DNA from: Chloroflexota bacterium
GTDB taxonomy: Bacteria > Chloroflexota > Anaerolineae > Anaerolineales > Villigracilaceae
Direction: 5' to 3'
Assembly: GCA_016234535.1 (NCBI GenBank)
Contig: JACRBH010000255.1
Span: forward strand, 1-36,637
DNA: 36,637 nucleotides
Shown here: positions 1 to 6,500 of the stretch, one piece after another
Layout: every line of letters starts with the position of its first letter
Numbering within the stretch: position 1 is the first letter of the stretch
Notes under the pieces: generated by a model
Seen by the model: only the letters and a program-made list of their open reading frames with translations
What the model was told of the DNA's origin: nothing
Databases searched by the model: none
Program-made: the position numbers and the translations under genes

Positions 1-141
1 ATCGGCGAACATTCGATGGTGCCGACCATCCCCGCGATTGCGAATGCCATCTACGATGCTGTCGGCATTCGTCTCGAAGGGCCTCCATTCACCGCAGAAA
101 AAGTGTACCTTGCCATGCTGGATGCCGGTATCGTGAAATGA
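1..141 (+). CDS. Molybdenum hydroxylase (xanthine dehydrogenase-type) large subunit, C-terminal 46 residues
   Basis: The window opens inside this gene; 46 codons and the TGA remain. The visible tail reads GEHSMVPTIPAIANAIYDAV and then GIRLEGPPFTAEKVYLAML, which matches the C-terminal end of the molybdopterin-binding subunit of xanthine dehydrogenase and aldehyde oxidase family enzymes (a Gly-Glu followed by the PAIANAIYDA helix and a P-x-T-x-E-K-V segment). In this family the Glu of that region sits next to the Mo centre. The stop overlaps the next ATG (ATGA), so it is almost certainly translationally coupled to the fdrA-like gene. The substrate cannot be told from the tail; a purine or other N-heterocycle is inferred from the neighbours. 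Confidence 0.8.
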   Translation: MGEHSMVPTIPAIANAIYDAVGIRLEGPPFTAEKVYLAMLDAGIVK

Positions 142-1736
142 CCATGACAGTCAAAACACTGATCAAGCCCAGCGAATATCACGACTCAGTCAGTTTGATG
201 CTGACAGCCCGCGAACTTTCCAAACTGGATGGAGTGCGCGATGCGGCGGTGGTGATGGCGACGGAAGCGAACAAATCCATCCTAGCCGAAGCAGGGTTGC
301 TGACCGACGAAGTTAAATCCGCCACCCCGAACGATCTCGTCATCGCAGTCAGTTCCGAGAGTGAATCATTCGCTGATGCGGCTTTGCAAAAAGTTGAAGG
401 CTTGCTAAAGAAGAAAACCACATCAGGCGAAGCGGGCGTGTTTCAATCCAAAACGATTCGCGGCGCGCTTGCCTCGCATCCGTCCGCCAACGTGGCGGTC
501 ATTTCGGTCGCTGGCCGTTACGCCACCGACGAAGCCTGGGATGCCCTCGCCCACGGTTTGCATGTGCTTCTCTTTAGCGACAACGTTTCACTCGAAGATG
601 AGATCGCGCTGAAAAAATATTCTCGTGATCATGGTCTGCTTTTGATGGGTCCCGGCGCAGGCACAACCATCCTCAACAATGTCGCGCTCGGTTTTGCAAA
701 CGCGCTGCCTGCCGGGCCGGTGGGGATCGTCTCTGCGGCGGGCACAGGTTTGCAGGAAGTGAGCACATTGCTTGCACGGCGCGGAGTGGGCATTACGCAG
801 GGGATTGGAACGGGCGGACGCGACCTGAAAAAAGAAGTCGGCGGCATCATGATGCTGGAGGCGATCAAAGCGCTTCAAGACGACCCGACAACTGCTGTGC
901 TGACCCTGATCAGCAAGCCACCCGCTGACGAAGTAGTGCAACTCATCCTCGAGCAGGCATCCGCCAGCGACAAGCCGACGGTCATCTGCTTCCTCGGCGG
1001 GAACATGGATTCGGTATCCAAGATTCCCAATGTGATTCCAGCCCGCACTTTGTATGAATGCGCTTTGCTCACCGCTCACGGAGTCCAAAGTCTCCCGACT
1101 TTGGTTGCAAAATCAGGAGATTTTGCAGTCCAAACATTCCTCGATGCTGAAAACGCCAGTCTCAAAGAGCAAGCCAACGAACTCAGGAAAAAACTAAATC
1201 CAAGTCAACGTTATCTGCGTGGATTATTCTCAGGCGGAACACTCTGCTATGAGGCTCAAGTAATTTGGAAGGATATACTGGACAACCCGGTTTATTCCAA
1301 TGCGCCATTGCTGAATGAATCTGCCTTGCCTGATTCAACGAAAAGTTATCAGCACACTGCCGTTGATCTTGGTGAAGAGGAATTCACCGTTGGCCGTCCG
1401 CACCCGATGATTGACAACGATCTTCGCATTCGACGTTTGCTGCAAGAGGCGCGTGACCCAGAGACGGCGGTCATCATGTTGGATGTGGTCATCGGCTACG
1501 GCGCGCACCCGGACCCTGCATCAGAGTTGGGTAATACTGTCGAAGAAGCGATCAGGCTCGGGCGGAGTCAGAAGCGTGATTTGATATTCGTCGCATCGGT
1601 GACTGGAACAGAAGATGATCCGCAGAGTCTGAGTCGCACCACATCCACTTTGGAACGCGCTGGCGTGATCGTGTGCAACAGCAATTCCGCCGCGGCGCGT
1701 TTGAGCGGATTGATCGTTTCAGGCAAGGGAGGATGA
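138..1736 (+). CDS. fdrA: FdrA/AllF-like acyl-CoA-synthetase-fold protein (carbamoyltransferase subunit)
   Basis: A 532-residue FdrA-family protein, close to the roughly 550 residues of E. coli FdrA. The central part (about residues 190-235) has the succinyl-CoA synthetase alpha-type nucleotide/CoA-binding signature, with GPVGIVSAAGTG and then GIGTGGRDL. I see no GHAGA-type phosphohistidine motif. E. coli FdrA (AllF) is one of three subunits of oxamate carbamoyltransferase, which converts oxalurate and phosphate to oxamate and carbamoyl phosphate; the other two families (DUF1116 and DUF2877) are also in this cluster. The ATG overlaps the previous stop. The start of the next gene is one base past this stop, and a GGGAGG box for it lies in the last codons here. 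A palindromic repeat sits in the reading frame around 1080-1134. The family call is firm; the substrate is unknown. Confidence 0.87.
   Translation: MTMTVKTLIKPSEYHDSVSLMLTARELSKLDGVRDAAVVMATEANKSILAEAGLLTDEVKSATPNDLVIAVSSESESFADAALQKVEGLLKKKTTSGEAGVFQSKTIRGALASHPSANVAVISVAGRYATDEAWDALAHGLHVLLFSDNVSLEDEIALKKYSRDHGLLLMGPGAGTTILNNVALGFANALPAGPVGIVSAAGTGLQEVSTLLARRGVGITQGIGTGGRDLKKEVGGIMMLEAIKALQDDPTTAVLTLISKPPADEVVQLILEQASASDKPTVICFLGGNMDSVSKIPNVIPARTLYECALLTAHGVQSLPTLVAKSGDFAVQTFLDAENASLKEQANELRKKLNPSQRYLRGLFSGGTLCYEAQVIWKDILDNPVYSNAPLLNESALPDSTKSYQHTAVDLGEEEFTVGRPHPMIDNDLRIRRLLQEARDPETAVIMLDVVIGYGAHPDPASELGNTVEEAIRLGRSQKRDLIFVASVTGTEDDPQSLSRTTSTLERAGVIVCNSNSAAARLSGLIVSGKGG
1080..1134. repeat. 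Palindromic repeat inside the fdrA-like coding sequence
   Basis: Two perfect 8-bp hairpins lie side by side: CCAAAGTC at 1085-1092 pairs with GACTTTGG at 1097-1104, and GCAAAATC at 1107-1114 pairs with GATTTTGC at 1119-1126. AGTCCAAA occurs at 1083-1090 and again at 1127-1134, bracketing the unit. Bases 1080-1103 match the reverse complement of the intergenic sequence at 8684-8707 at 23 of 24 positions, so this is a dispersed family rather than chance. It encodes roughly SLPTLVAKSGDFAVQ in frame. Confidence 0.75.
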
Positions 1737-1737
1737 C

Positions 1738-3135
1738 GTGGCGAAGATCAACGATATTTTCGGAAAAGATTTGACGGTCGTAAATGTCGGGCTGGCGGGC
1801 ATGGCGAAATCTGTCAGCGACCAAGGCGTGAAAGTAGTTGACCTTGATTGGACTCCTCCCAAAGATGGGATTCCGCGATTGCGGGCTACCCGCTCAGGGG
1901 TCAGCATGGATGCGGCGAATCAGGAAGTGGTGAGTCGCATCAAGCGCGGTCAGGCTGTTTTGGTCGGGATGGGAATCGCGCGGGAGGTCATCCCCGGTAT
2001 GCACGATCACATGATCCTGCACGCGGGGCCGCCCATCGAGTGGTCGCGCATGTGCGGGCCGACGCGCGGGGCTGTAATGGGCGCATTGATCTATGAAGGC
2101 CTGGCGTTGGATGAAAAGGAAGCGGCTGCTTTGGTGGAGGCCGGTGCGATTGAATTTTCGCCGTGTCATCATCATCACGCGGTCGGACCGATGGCGGGAG
2201 TCGTTTCGCCAAGTATGCCGGTATTCATTCTTGAAAATAAAACCTTTGGCAACCGCGCCTATTGCACACAAAACGAAGGCTTGGGAAAAGTTTTGCGCTA
2301 CGGTGGTATGGGGCCTGAGGTGTATGCCCGCCTGAAATGGATGGAGACTGACCTTTACCCCGCACTGGATCGCGCGTTGCAAACCCTGCCCAATGGAATT
2401 GACATCAAGAGCCTGATCGCTCAGGCCATGCATATGGGCGACGAATGCCATAACCGTAATCGTGCAGCTACTTCATTGTTCCTGCGTGCGATTGGTCCCG
2501 CTTTGGCTCGTACGAATAAAGATAACGAAGTTTTAGCCAGGATAATCGAGTTCATTGACCGCAACGATCACTTCTTCTTGAACCTGAGCATGCCCGCCGG
2601 TAAAGCGATGCTCGAAGCGGCTGAGGGAGTCGAGGGCAGTACCATCGTCACAGTGATGGCTCGCAATGGAACTGATTTTGGAATCCGACTCGCATCCATG
2701 CCTGAGCGTTGGTTCACCGCGCCTGCCGGTAAAGTGCAGGGACTGTACTTCCCGCAGTTCACCGAGAAAGACGCCAATCCCGACATCGGAGACAGCACCG
2801 TCACTGAGACTGCCGGGTACGGCGGGATGGCAATGGCCGCCGCGCCTGCCATCACTCAATTCGTGGGCGGCACTCCGCAAATGGCAACGCAGAACACCCT
2901 CGAAATGTATGAGATCACCTTTGGCGAACATGAAAACTTTACCATCCCCGCACTGAACTTCCGCGGCACTCCGCTCGGCATTGACGTGCGCATGGTGATG
3001 GAGACCGGCATCCTGCCGCAGATCAATACCGGCATTGCCCATAAAGATCCCGGTGTTGGCATGGTTGGGGCGGGAATCCTGCGCGCGCCGGAGAAGTGTT
3101 TTAGTGATGCCTTTGAGGCTCTAGGAAAGGTGTAA
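1738..3135 (+). CDS. DUF1116 (YlbE/AllG-like) carbamoyltransferase subunit
   Basis: A 465-residue DUF1116 family protein, homologous in type to E. coli YlbE (AllG) and YahG. It starts at GTG (1738), with GGGAGG about 6 bases upstream and only one base after the fdrA-like stop. A conspicuous run of four histidines after Cys143 (residues 144-147, in CHHHHAVGPMAGV) and the following SPSMPVFILEN stretch are the most recognisable parts. In E. coli, AllG works with FdrA/AllF and DUF2877/AllH as oxamate carbamoyltransferase. Adjacency to fdrA is the usual order. The reaction here is inferred to be a related carbamoyl transfer; the true acceptor or ureido substrate is not known. The gene ends directly in an inverted repeat that starts on the base after its TAA. 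Confidence 0.87.
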   Translation: MAKINDIFGKDLTVVNVGLAGMAKSVSDQGVKVVDLDWTPPKDGIPRLRATRSGVSMDAANQEVVSRIKRGQAVLVGMGIAREVIPGMHDHMILHAGPPIEWSRMCGPTRGAVMGALIYEGLALDEKEAAALVEAGAIEFSPCHHHHAVGPMAGVVSPSMPVFILENKTFGNRAYCTQNEGLGKVLRYGGMGPEVYARLKWMETDLYPALDRALQTLPNGIDIKSLIAQAMHMGDECHNRNRAATSLFLRAIGPALARTNKDNEVLARIIEFIDRNDHFFLNLSMPAGKAMLEAAEGVEGSTIVTVMARNGTDFGIRLASMPERWFTAPAGKVQGLYFPQFTEKDANPDIGDSTVTETAGYGGMAMAAAPAITQFVGGTPQMATQNTLEMYEITFGEHENFTIPALNFRGTPLGIDVRMVMETGILPQINTGIAHKDPGVGMVGAGILRAPEKCFSDAFEALGKV

Positions 3136-3189
3136 CGCGACATTTATGTCGCCTTGCCTGTGCAGCTAGCGACATAAATGTCGCGCTAC
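3136..3189. repeat. GCGACATAAATGTCGC repeat, inverted pair
   Basis: CGCGACATTTATGTCGC (3136-3152) and its exact reverse complement (3169-3185) are separated by 16 bases, giving a perfect 17-bp stem. Each arm is itself nearly palindromic. The right arm continues into GCTAC. The same family occurs at 6438-6500 and 22449-22471. It fills most of the gap between the DUF1116 and cyclase genes. No T-tract follows, so it is not a classic terminator. Confidence 0.88.
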
Positions 3190-3224
3190 TTTATGATTTC
3201 CAAAATCCAAACAGGAGCAAAACC

Positions 3225-4106
3225 ATGAAATTCATTGATCTAACAATCCCTCTCGGTGTTGCCACCCCCCCATGGCCTACGTACGAGCCATTGCAGTTGA
3301 AATATTTCAAACGTCTGGCCCCCAACGGAGCCAACGGACAGGTGCTCACCCACTCCAACCATCTTGGTACGCATCTGGATGGCGAGATTCACTTCCATAC
3401 TCCGGGCAAAGATATCGCATCGCTGGAGATGGATTTTCTGGTACATGAAGCCGCCGTCGTTGACCTGAGTGACGTCTGCGGTGACTACGATGTATACACC
3501 AGCAAAATGGTGGAAGATCGTGTCGAAGTCCGCGAAGGTGACATACTCATCATCCATACCGGCTACCACCACTTCGGCTGGGATATGCCTACCGCCAACG
3601 AAATCCGCTACATGGTCATGCACCCGGGTCCCGACCGTGAATTTGCCGAGTGGGCGAAGGCAAAGAAATTACGCTGGATCGGCGTGGACTGCGGCAGCGC
3701 TGACCACCCAATGAACACGATCATCCGCGACTGGATGCCGCGTCAGGCGCGACAGGCGGAAAAGGTCTTCAAGAAGAAATATGGAATGCCGCTGGCAGAT
3801 TTCTTCGATGACAGCAAGTATCAGCTCATGCACCTTGAGATGTTCCCCTATGGCATCATCCACGCTGAATGTCTGGGCGGCGAGATCGATCTGCTGCTCA
3901 ACCGCCGCACAACAATCGGCATGTTCCCCTGGCGCTTCGTGGACGGCGAGTCGAGCATCTCGCGCTGTGTCGCGATTGTTGACGATGCCGAATACGAGTC
4001 GCTGATGGCAAAGAAAGCCGCCATGCAGAAAACAAAATTTGGCGATGCGTTTGAACCGGCCCATGTGGAAAGCATTAACAAGTTGAGCCAGGCTAATCTG
4101 ACTTAA
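3225..4106 (+). CDS. Cyclase-family metal-dependent hydrolase
   Basis: A 293-residue member of the cyclase family (PF04199; kynurenine formamidase, isatin hydrolase and relatives). The metal-binding signature HxGTHxDxPxH is present as H46-L-G48-T49-H50-L-D52-G-E54-I-H56, with the usual Pro replaced by Glu54. Family members hydrolyse N-formyl or cyclic amides using a divalent metal bound by these His and Asp residues. Between DUF1116 and the later DUF2877 gene, an attractive role is ring opening of a cyclic ureide or amide to the open acid that feeds the carbamoyltransferase; this is inference. The ATG has AGGAG about 9 bases upstream. A palindromic repeat follows before the next gene. It is somewhat longer than typical short (~210-260 aa) kynurenine formamidases. 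Confidence 0.85.
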   Translation: MKFIDLTIPLGVATPPWPTYEPLQLKYFKRLAPNGANGQVLTHSNHLGTHLDGEIHFHTPGKDIASLEMDFLVHEAAVVDLSDVCGDYDVYTSKMVEDRVEVREGDILIIHTGYHHFGWDMPTANEIRYMVMHPGPDREFAEWAKAKKLRWIGVDCGSADHPMNTIIRDWMPRQARQAEKVFKKKYGMPLADFFDDSKYQLMHLEMFPYGIIHAECLGGEIDLLLNRRTTIGMFPWRFVDGESSISRCVAIVDDAEYESLMAKKAAMQKTKFGDAFEPAHVESINKLSQANLT

Positions 4107-4107
4107 A

Positions 4108-4164
4108 CGTGTAGCGTGTTCCGTTTTCATATGAGTTACGTAACACGCAACACGCAACATGCAA
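4108..4164. repeat. Inverted repeat with ACACGCAAC iterations
   Basis: Positions 4108-4123 and 4139-4154 pair at 14 of 16 positions around a 15-base loop. The right arm runs into short iterations of the type AACACGCAACACGCAACATG. It occupies the gap between the cyclase and GNAT genes. The ribosome binding site AAGGAG (4173-4178) for the next gene lies just outside it. Confidence 0.7.
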
Positions 4165-4186
4165 CACGATATAAGGAGAAAACGAT

Positions 4187-4876
4187 ATGCCAGTTGATAT
4201 GGAACTCGAAATGGTTTTGCGTCCGCCACAAATTCCAATGCCGCCCTATCCGCCCAAGACCATTACCCTGGCCAATGGCAAGGTGATGGTCATTCGGCAG
4301 GCTGTCCGCGAGGATGTGCCGGCGATTCTTAAATCCGTTCATCCTTGTTTGTTCATCGAGCGGGATTATTACGATATCGTCAGCGCCCGTTTGTATGGCG
4401 AACTGCTGGCCTGGTATCGCTACCGCGTGAAAAGCGAATACTGCCTGATGGGACAGGTGGACGGCTATCTGGTGGGCATCGTCAACGGGCGGTTGGAGAA
4501 TGAGAAAGTCGGCATGAGTTATCACACTCTGGCGATTGACCGCGGCCTGCGCATCGGCTCGCACCTGTTCGCCGCCAAGATGGAATATCACATGGATTAC
4601 ATGGGACAGGATGAAGTCTTAATCGTGGCCGAAAGCCCGATCGGTTTCCGCCGTTGGATGATCGAGTATCCATTGGAGTTGACTCACATTCCGCACGAAC
4701 TCGGAGGCGGTGATTCATATCGCCTGACGCGTGAGATTTATCTCAAGGCCAAGCAGCGATTGGTGGTCGGTGACCGTCCCGTTTCGCAGGCGCTAATGGA
4801 CGAAGCCATGCTGGATATTAAATTTGCCGACGACGACACCATCCGCGAGCGGATCGCCGGATTGAAAGGGAGATGA
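4187..4876 (+). CDS. GNAT-family N-acetyltransferase
   Basis: A 229-residue protein with a GNAT-like layout: a strand containing VMVIRQAVREDVPAI at about residues 30-45, a central sheet (YCLMGQVDGYLVGIVNGRLE), then the acyl-CoA-binding turn region with ALDRGLRIGSHLF (an R-G-x-x-I-G-S variant of the Q/RxxGxG/A loop). An N-terminal proline-rich segment (residues 10-25) and a C-terminal tail of about 55 residues extend the domain. AAGGAG lies 8 bases before the ATG. The next gene starts 4 bases after its stop. It may acylate an amine released in the pathway, or regulate an enzyme; neither can be decided from the sequence. The family call is moderately firm. Confidence 0.72.
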   Translation: MPVDMELEMVLRPPQIPMPPYPPKTITLANGKVMVIRQAVREDVPAILKSVHPCLFIERDYYDIVSARLYGELLAWYRYRVKSEYCLMGQVDGYLVGIVNGRLENEKVGMSYHTLAIDRGLRIGSHLFAAKMEYHMDYMGQDEVLIVAESPIGFRRWMIEYPLELTHIPHELGGGDSYRLTREIYLKAKQRLVVGDRPVSQALMDEAMLDIKFADDDTIRERIAGLKGR

Positions 4877-4880
4877 CACT

Positions 4881-6071
4881 ATGAGAGACGTTGCAATTAT
4901 CGGCGCCGGCATGATCCCCTTCGGTCGGCGCGATGAAGATACATTGATGGATATGCTGTCATACGCATCCTTGAAGGCTTTGGATGATGCCGGTCTGGGA
5001 GATAAATCCGTTGACGCGGTTTACGTCGCCAACATGGGCGGCGGAATGCTCCAGCACCAGTCAGCAATTGCCAGTTCGCTGGTGGACCGTCTCAGCCTGC
5101 TGCCCGCCGCCGCTGAGACAATCGAAAACGGCCCGGCCTCCGGGGCGTCCGCGGTCAAAAACGGACTGCTCGCGATTGCCTCCGGTTACTATGACACAAT
5201 CCTAGTCGTCGGCGGCGAAAAGATGCGTGAAGTTACCGGCTGGCGCGCCACAGATTTTGTGGCCACCATGACCCATCCGCAAGCCGAGTATCCTTACGGG
5301 ATCACACTGCCCGGCATGGCTGGAATGTTCACCCGGCTGTATATGGAAAAGTATGGCGTTACGCGCGAACACCTGCTTGCCATCTCTTTGAAGAATCAGG
5401 AGATGGGCACATTGAATCCCTACGCGCACGTTGAGATGGCGCTCGATCGCGGCGGGATTTACGACAGCCCTCACGCCATTGTCAACAATCCCGTATCGGC
5501 AGACCCATTGCACCTGTATGATCTTTGCCCGGTCAGCGATGGCGCTGCTGCTCTGGTTTTATGTACAGTGGAAATAGCCAAGAAGACCGGCAAACCGTAC
5601 GTTGTGATTGCTGGCTTTGGTCAGGCGACAGATACACACACATTGGCTGAACGTGAAGACCCCACCGACCTCAAAGCTGTCACTCTCGCGGCGCAGCAAG
5701 CCTTCGCCATGGCCAAGCTCAAACCTTCTGATGTCAGCGTAGCCGAATTACATGATGCCTTTACGATTCTGGAAATTGCAGAGAGCGAGCATGTTGGCTT
5801 CTTTAAAAAAGGTGAAGGCGGAAAGGCTGCCGTTGCCGGCAAGACCCGTCTCGGCGGGCAGATTCCGATCAATGTTTCGGGCGGATTAAAAGCGCGCGGT
5901 CATCCCGTAGGCGGGACCGGCGTGGCTCAAATCGTGGATATCGTCTGGCAGTTGCGCCATGAGCTGCCCGAAAATCGACAGGTGAAAAATGCCGAAGTTG
6001 GCCTGACGGTCAATTTTGGCGGCTTCGGAAATAACGTCTTGTGTTTCATCCTCAGGAGGGTGCAGCCATGA
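4881..6071 (+). CDS. Thiolase-superfamily protein lacking the nucleophilic cysteine
   Basis: A 396-residue protein of the SCP2/nonspecific-lipid-transfer thiolase type that normally pairs with a DUF35 protein. The C-terminal half keeps the HDAFT motif (normal HDxF), the GHPVGGTG motif with its catalytic His, and the glycine-rich NFGGFGNN ending. The N-terminal active-site loop, normally ENxCASG or EAACASG, reads I81-E-N-G-P85-A-S-G88: the acyl-accepting Cys is a Pro (codon CCG at 5133-5135). The Cys of the C-terminal loop is also absent, as is usual in this subgroup. It therefore should not run normal ping-pong thiolysis. It is coupled by ATGA overlap to the DUF35 gene. It could be a scaffold, a CoA-ester binder or a decarboxylase-like enzyme. 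Confidence 0.88.
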   Translation: MRDVAIIGAGMIPFGRRDEDTLMDMLSYASLKALDDAGLGDKSVDAVYVANMGGGMLQHQSAIASSLVDRLSLLPAAAETIENGPASGASAVKNGLLAIASGYYDTILVVGGEKMREVTGWRATDFVATMTHPQAEYPYGITLPGMAGMFTRLYMEKYGVTREHLLAISLKNQEMGTLNPYAHVEMALDRGGIYDSPHAIVNNPVSADPLHLYDLCPVSDGAAALVLCTVEIAKKTGKPYVVIAGFGQATDTHTLAEREDPTDLKAVTLAAQQAFAMAKLKPSDVSVAELHDAFTILEIAESEHVGFFKKGEGGKAAVAGKTRLGGQIPINVSGGLKARGHPVGGTGVAQIVDIVWQLRHELPENRQVKNAEVGLTVNFGGFGNNVLCFILRRVQP

Positions 6072-6424
6072 AAAAAGAAATTGCCATCACAGCCTATAAA
6101 TGCAAGAAGTGCGGGAAAATACACTACCCATTCCATGATCGCTGCCTCGATTGCAAAGGCCGCGAGTTCGAAAAAATCAAACCCGAGGGGAACGCCAAAC
6201 TTCTTACATTCACAACGATTTTCAATTTGCCGTGGGGCTTTGATCAGCGATATCTTGTCATCGGGGTGGTTGAATTTGAAAATAAAGTCAAAGCCATGGG
6301 ACAGATCAAGGCGGATTCTGTCGATCAGTTGAAGATCGGCATGAAGGTCAAGCCCACTTGGGAACCAGTCCGCGTGCAATATGGCGAGGATGTTTATGGG
6401 CTGAAGTTTGAGCCAATGAAATAA
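6068..6424 (+). CDS. DUF35 Zn-ribbon/OB-fold protein, partner of the thiolase-like protein
   Basis: A 118-residue protein. I chose ATG 6068, which overlaps the thiolase stop as ATGA and has AGGAGGG 8 bases upstream; a longer frame beginning at 6041 has no such site. The N-terminus holds a rubredoxin-like zinc ribbon with C12-x2-C15 and C26-x2-C29. An OB-fold follows (about residues 45-118) with LLTFTTIF and GVVEFEN strands. DUF35 proteins bind thiolase-fold partners in archaeal acetoacetyl-CoA thiolase/HMG-CoA synthase, in PhlB of the phloroglucinol acetyltransferase and in BbsA of toluene degradation, and form part of the CoA-binding path. Its conservation next to a Cys-less thiolase suggests that complex formation is still selected. 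Confidence 0.9.
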   Translation: MKKEIAITAYKCKKCGKIHYPFHDRCLDCKGREFEKIKPEGNAKLLTFTTIFNLPWGFDQRYLVIGVVEFENKVKAMGQIKADSVDQLKIGMKVKPTWEPVRVQYGEDVYGLKFEPMK

Positions 6425-6437
6425 AAATGAAAAGATT

Positions 6438-6500
6438 CTGTAGCGCGACATTTATATCGCTGGCAGCAGTAACAAAGGCGACATGAATGTCGCGCTACAG
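6438..6500. repeat. GCGACATAAATGTCGC repeat, second inverted pair
   Basis: Arms at 6438-6460 and 6478-6500 pair at 21 of 23 positions. The core is the same GCGACAT...ATGTCGCGCTACAG sequence as at 3136-3189 and 22449-22471. The right arm contains an ATG (6483) that is the first in-frame start for the DUF2877 gene. Confidence 0.88.

Noticed and set aside
588..1088. Minus-strand frame of 166 codons opposite the fdrA-like gene
   Set aside because: No family resemblance, high His/Arg content typical of antisense frames, and the plus frame is clearly FdrA.
138..1736. Fumarate-reductase-related function suggested by the name FdrA
   Set aside because: The name is historical; the sequence has the succinyl-CoA-synthetase fold and its partners are those of oxamate carbamoyltransferase.
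3136..3189. Terminator after the DUF1116 gene
   Set aside because: The stem is perfect but has no T-run on either strand and belongs to a repeat family also found elsewhere.
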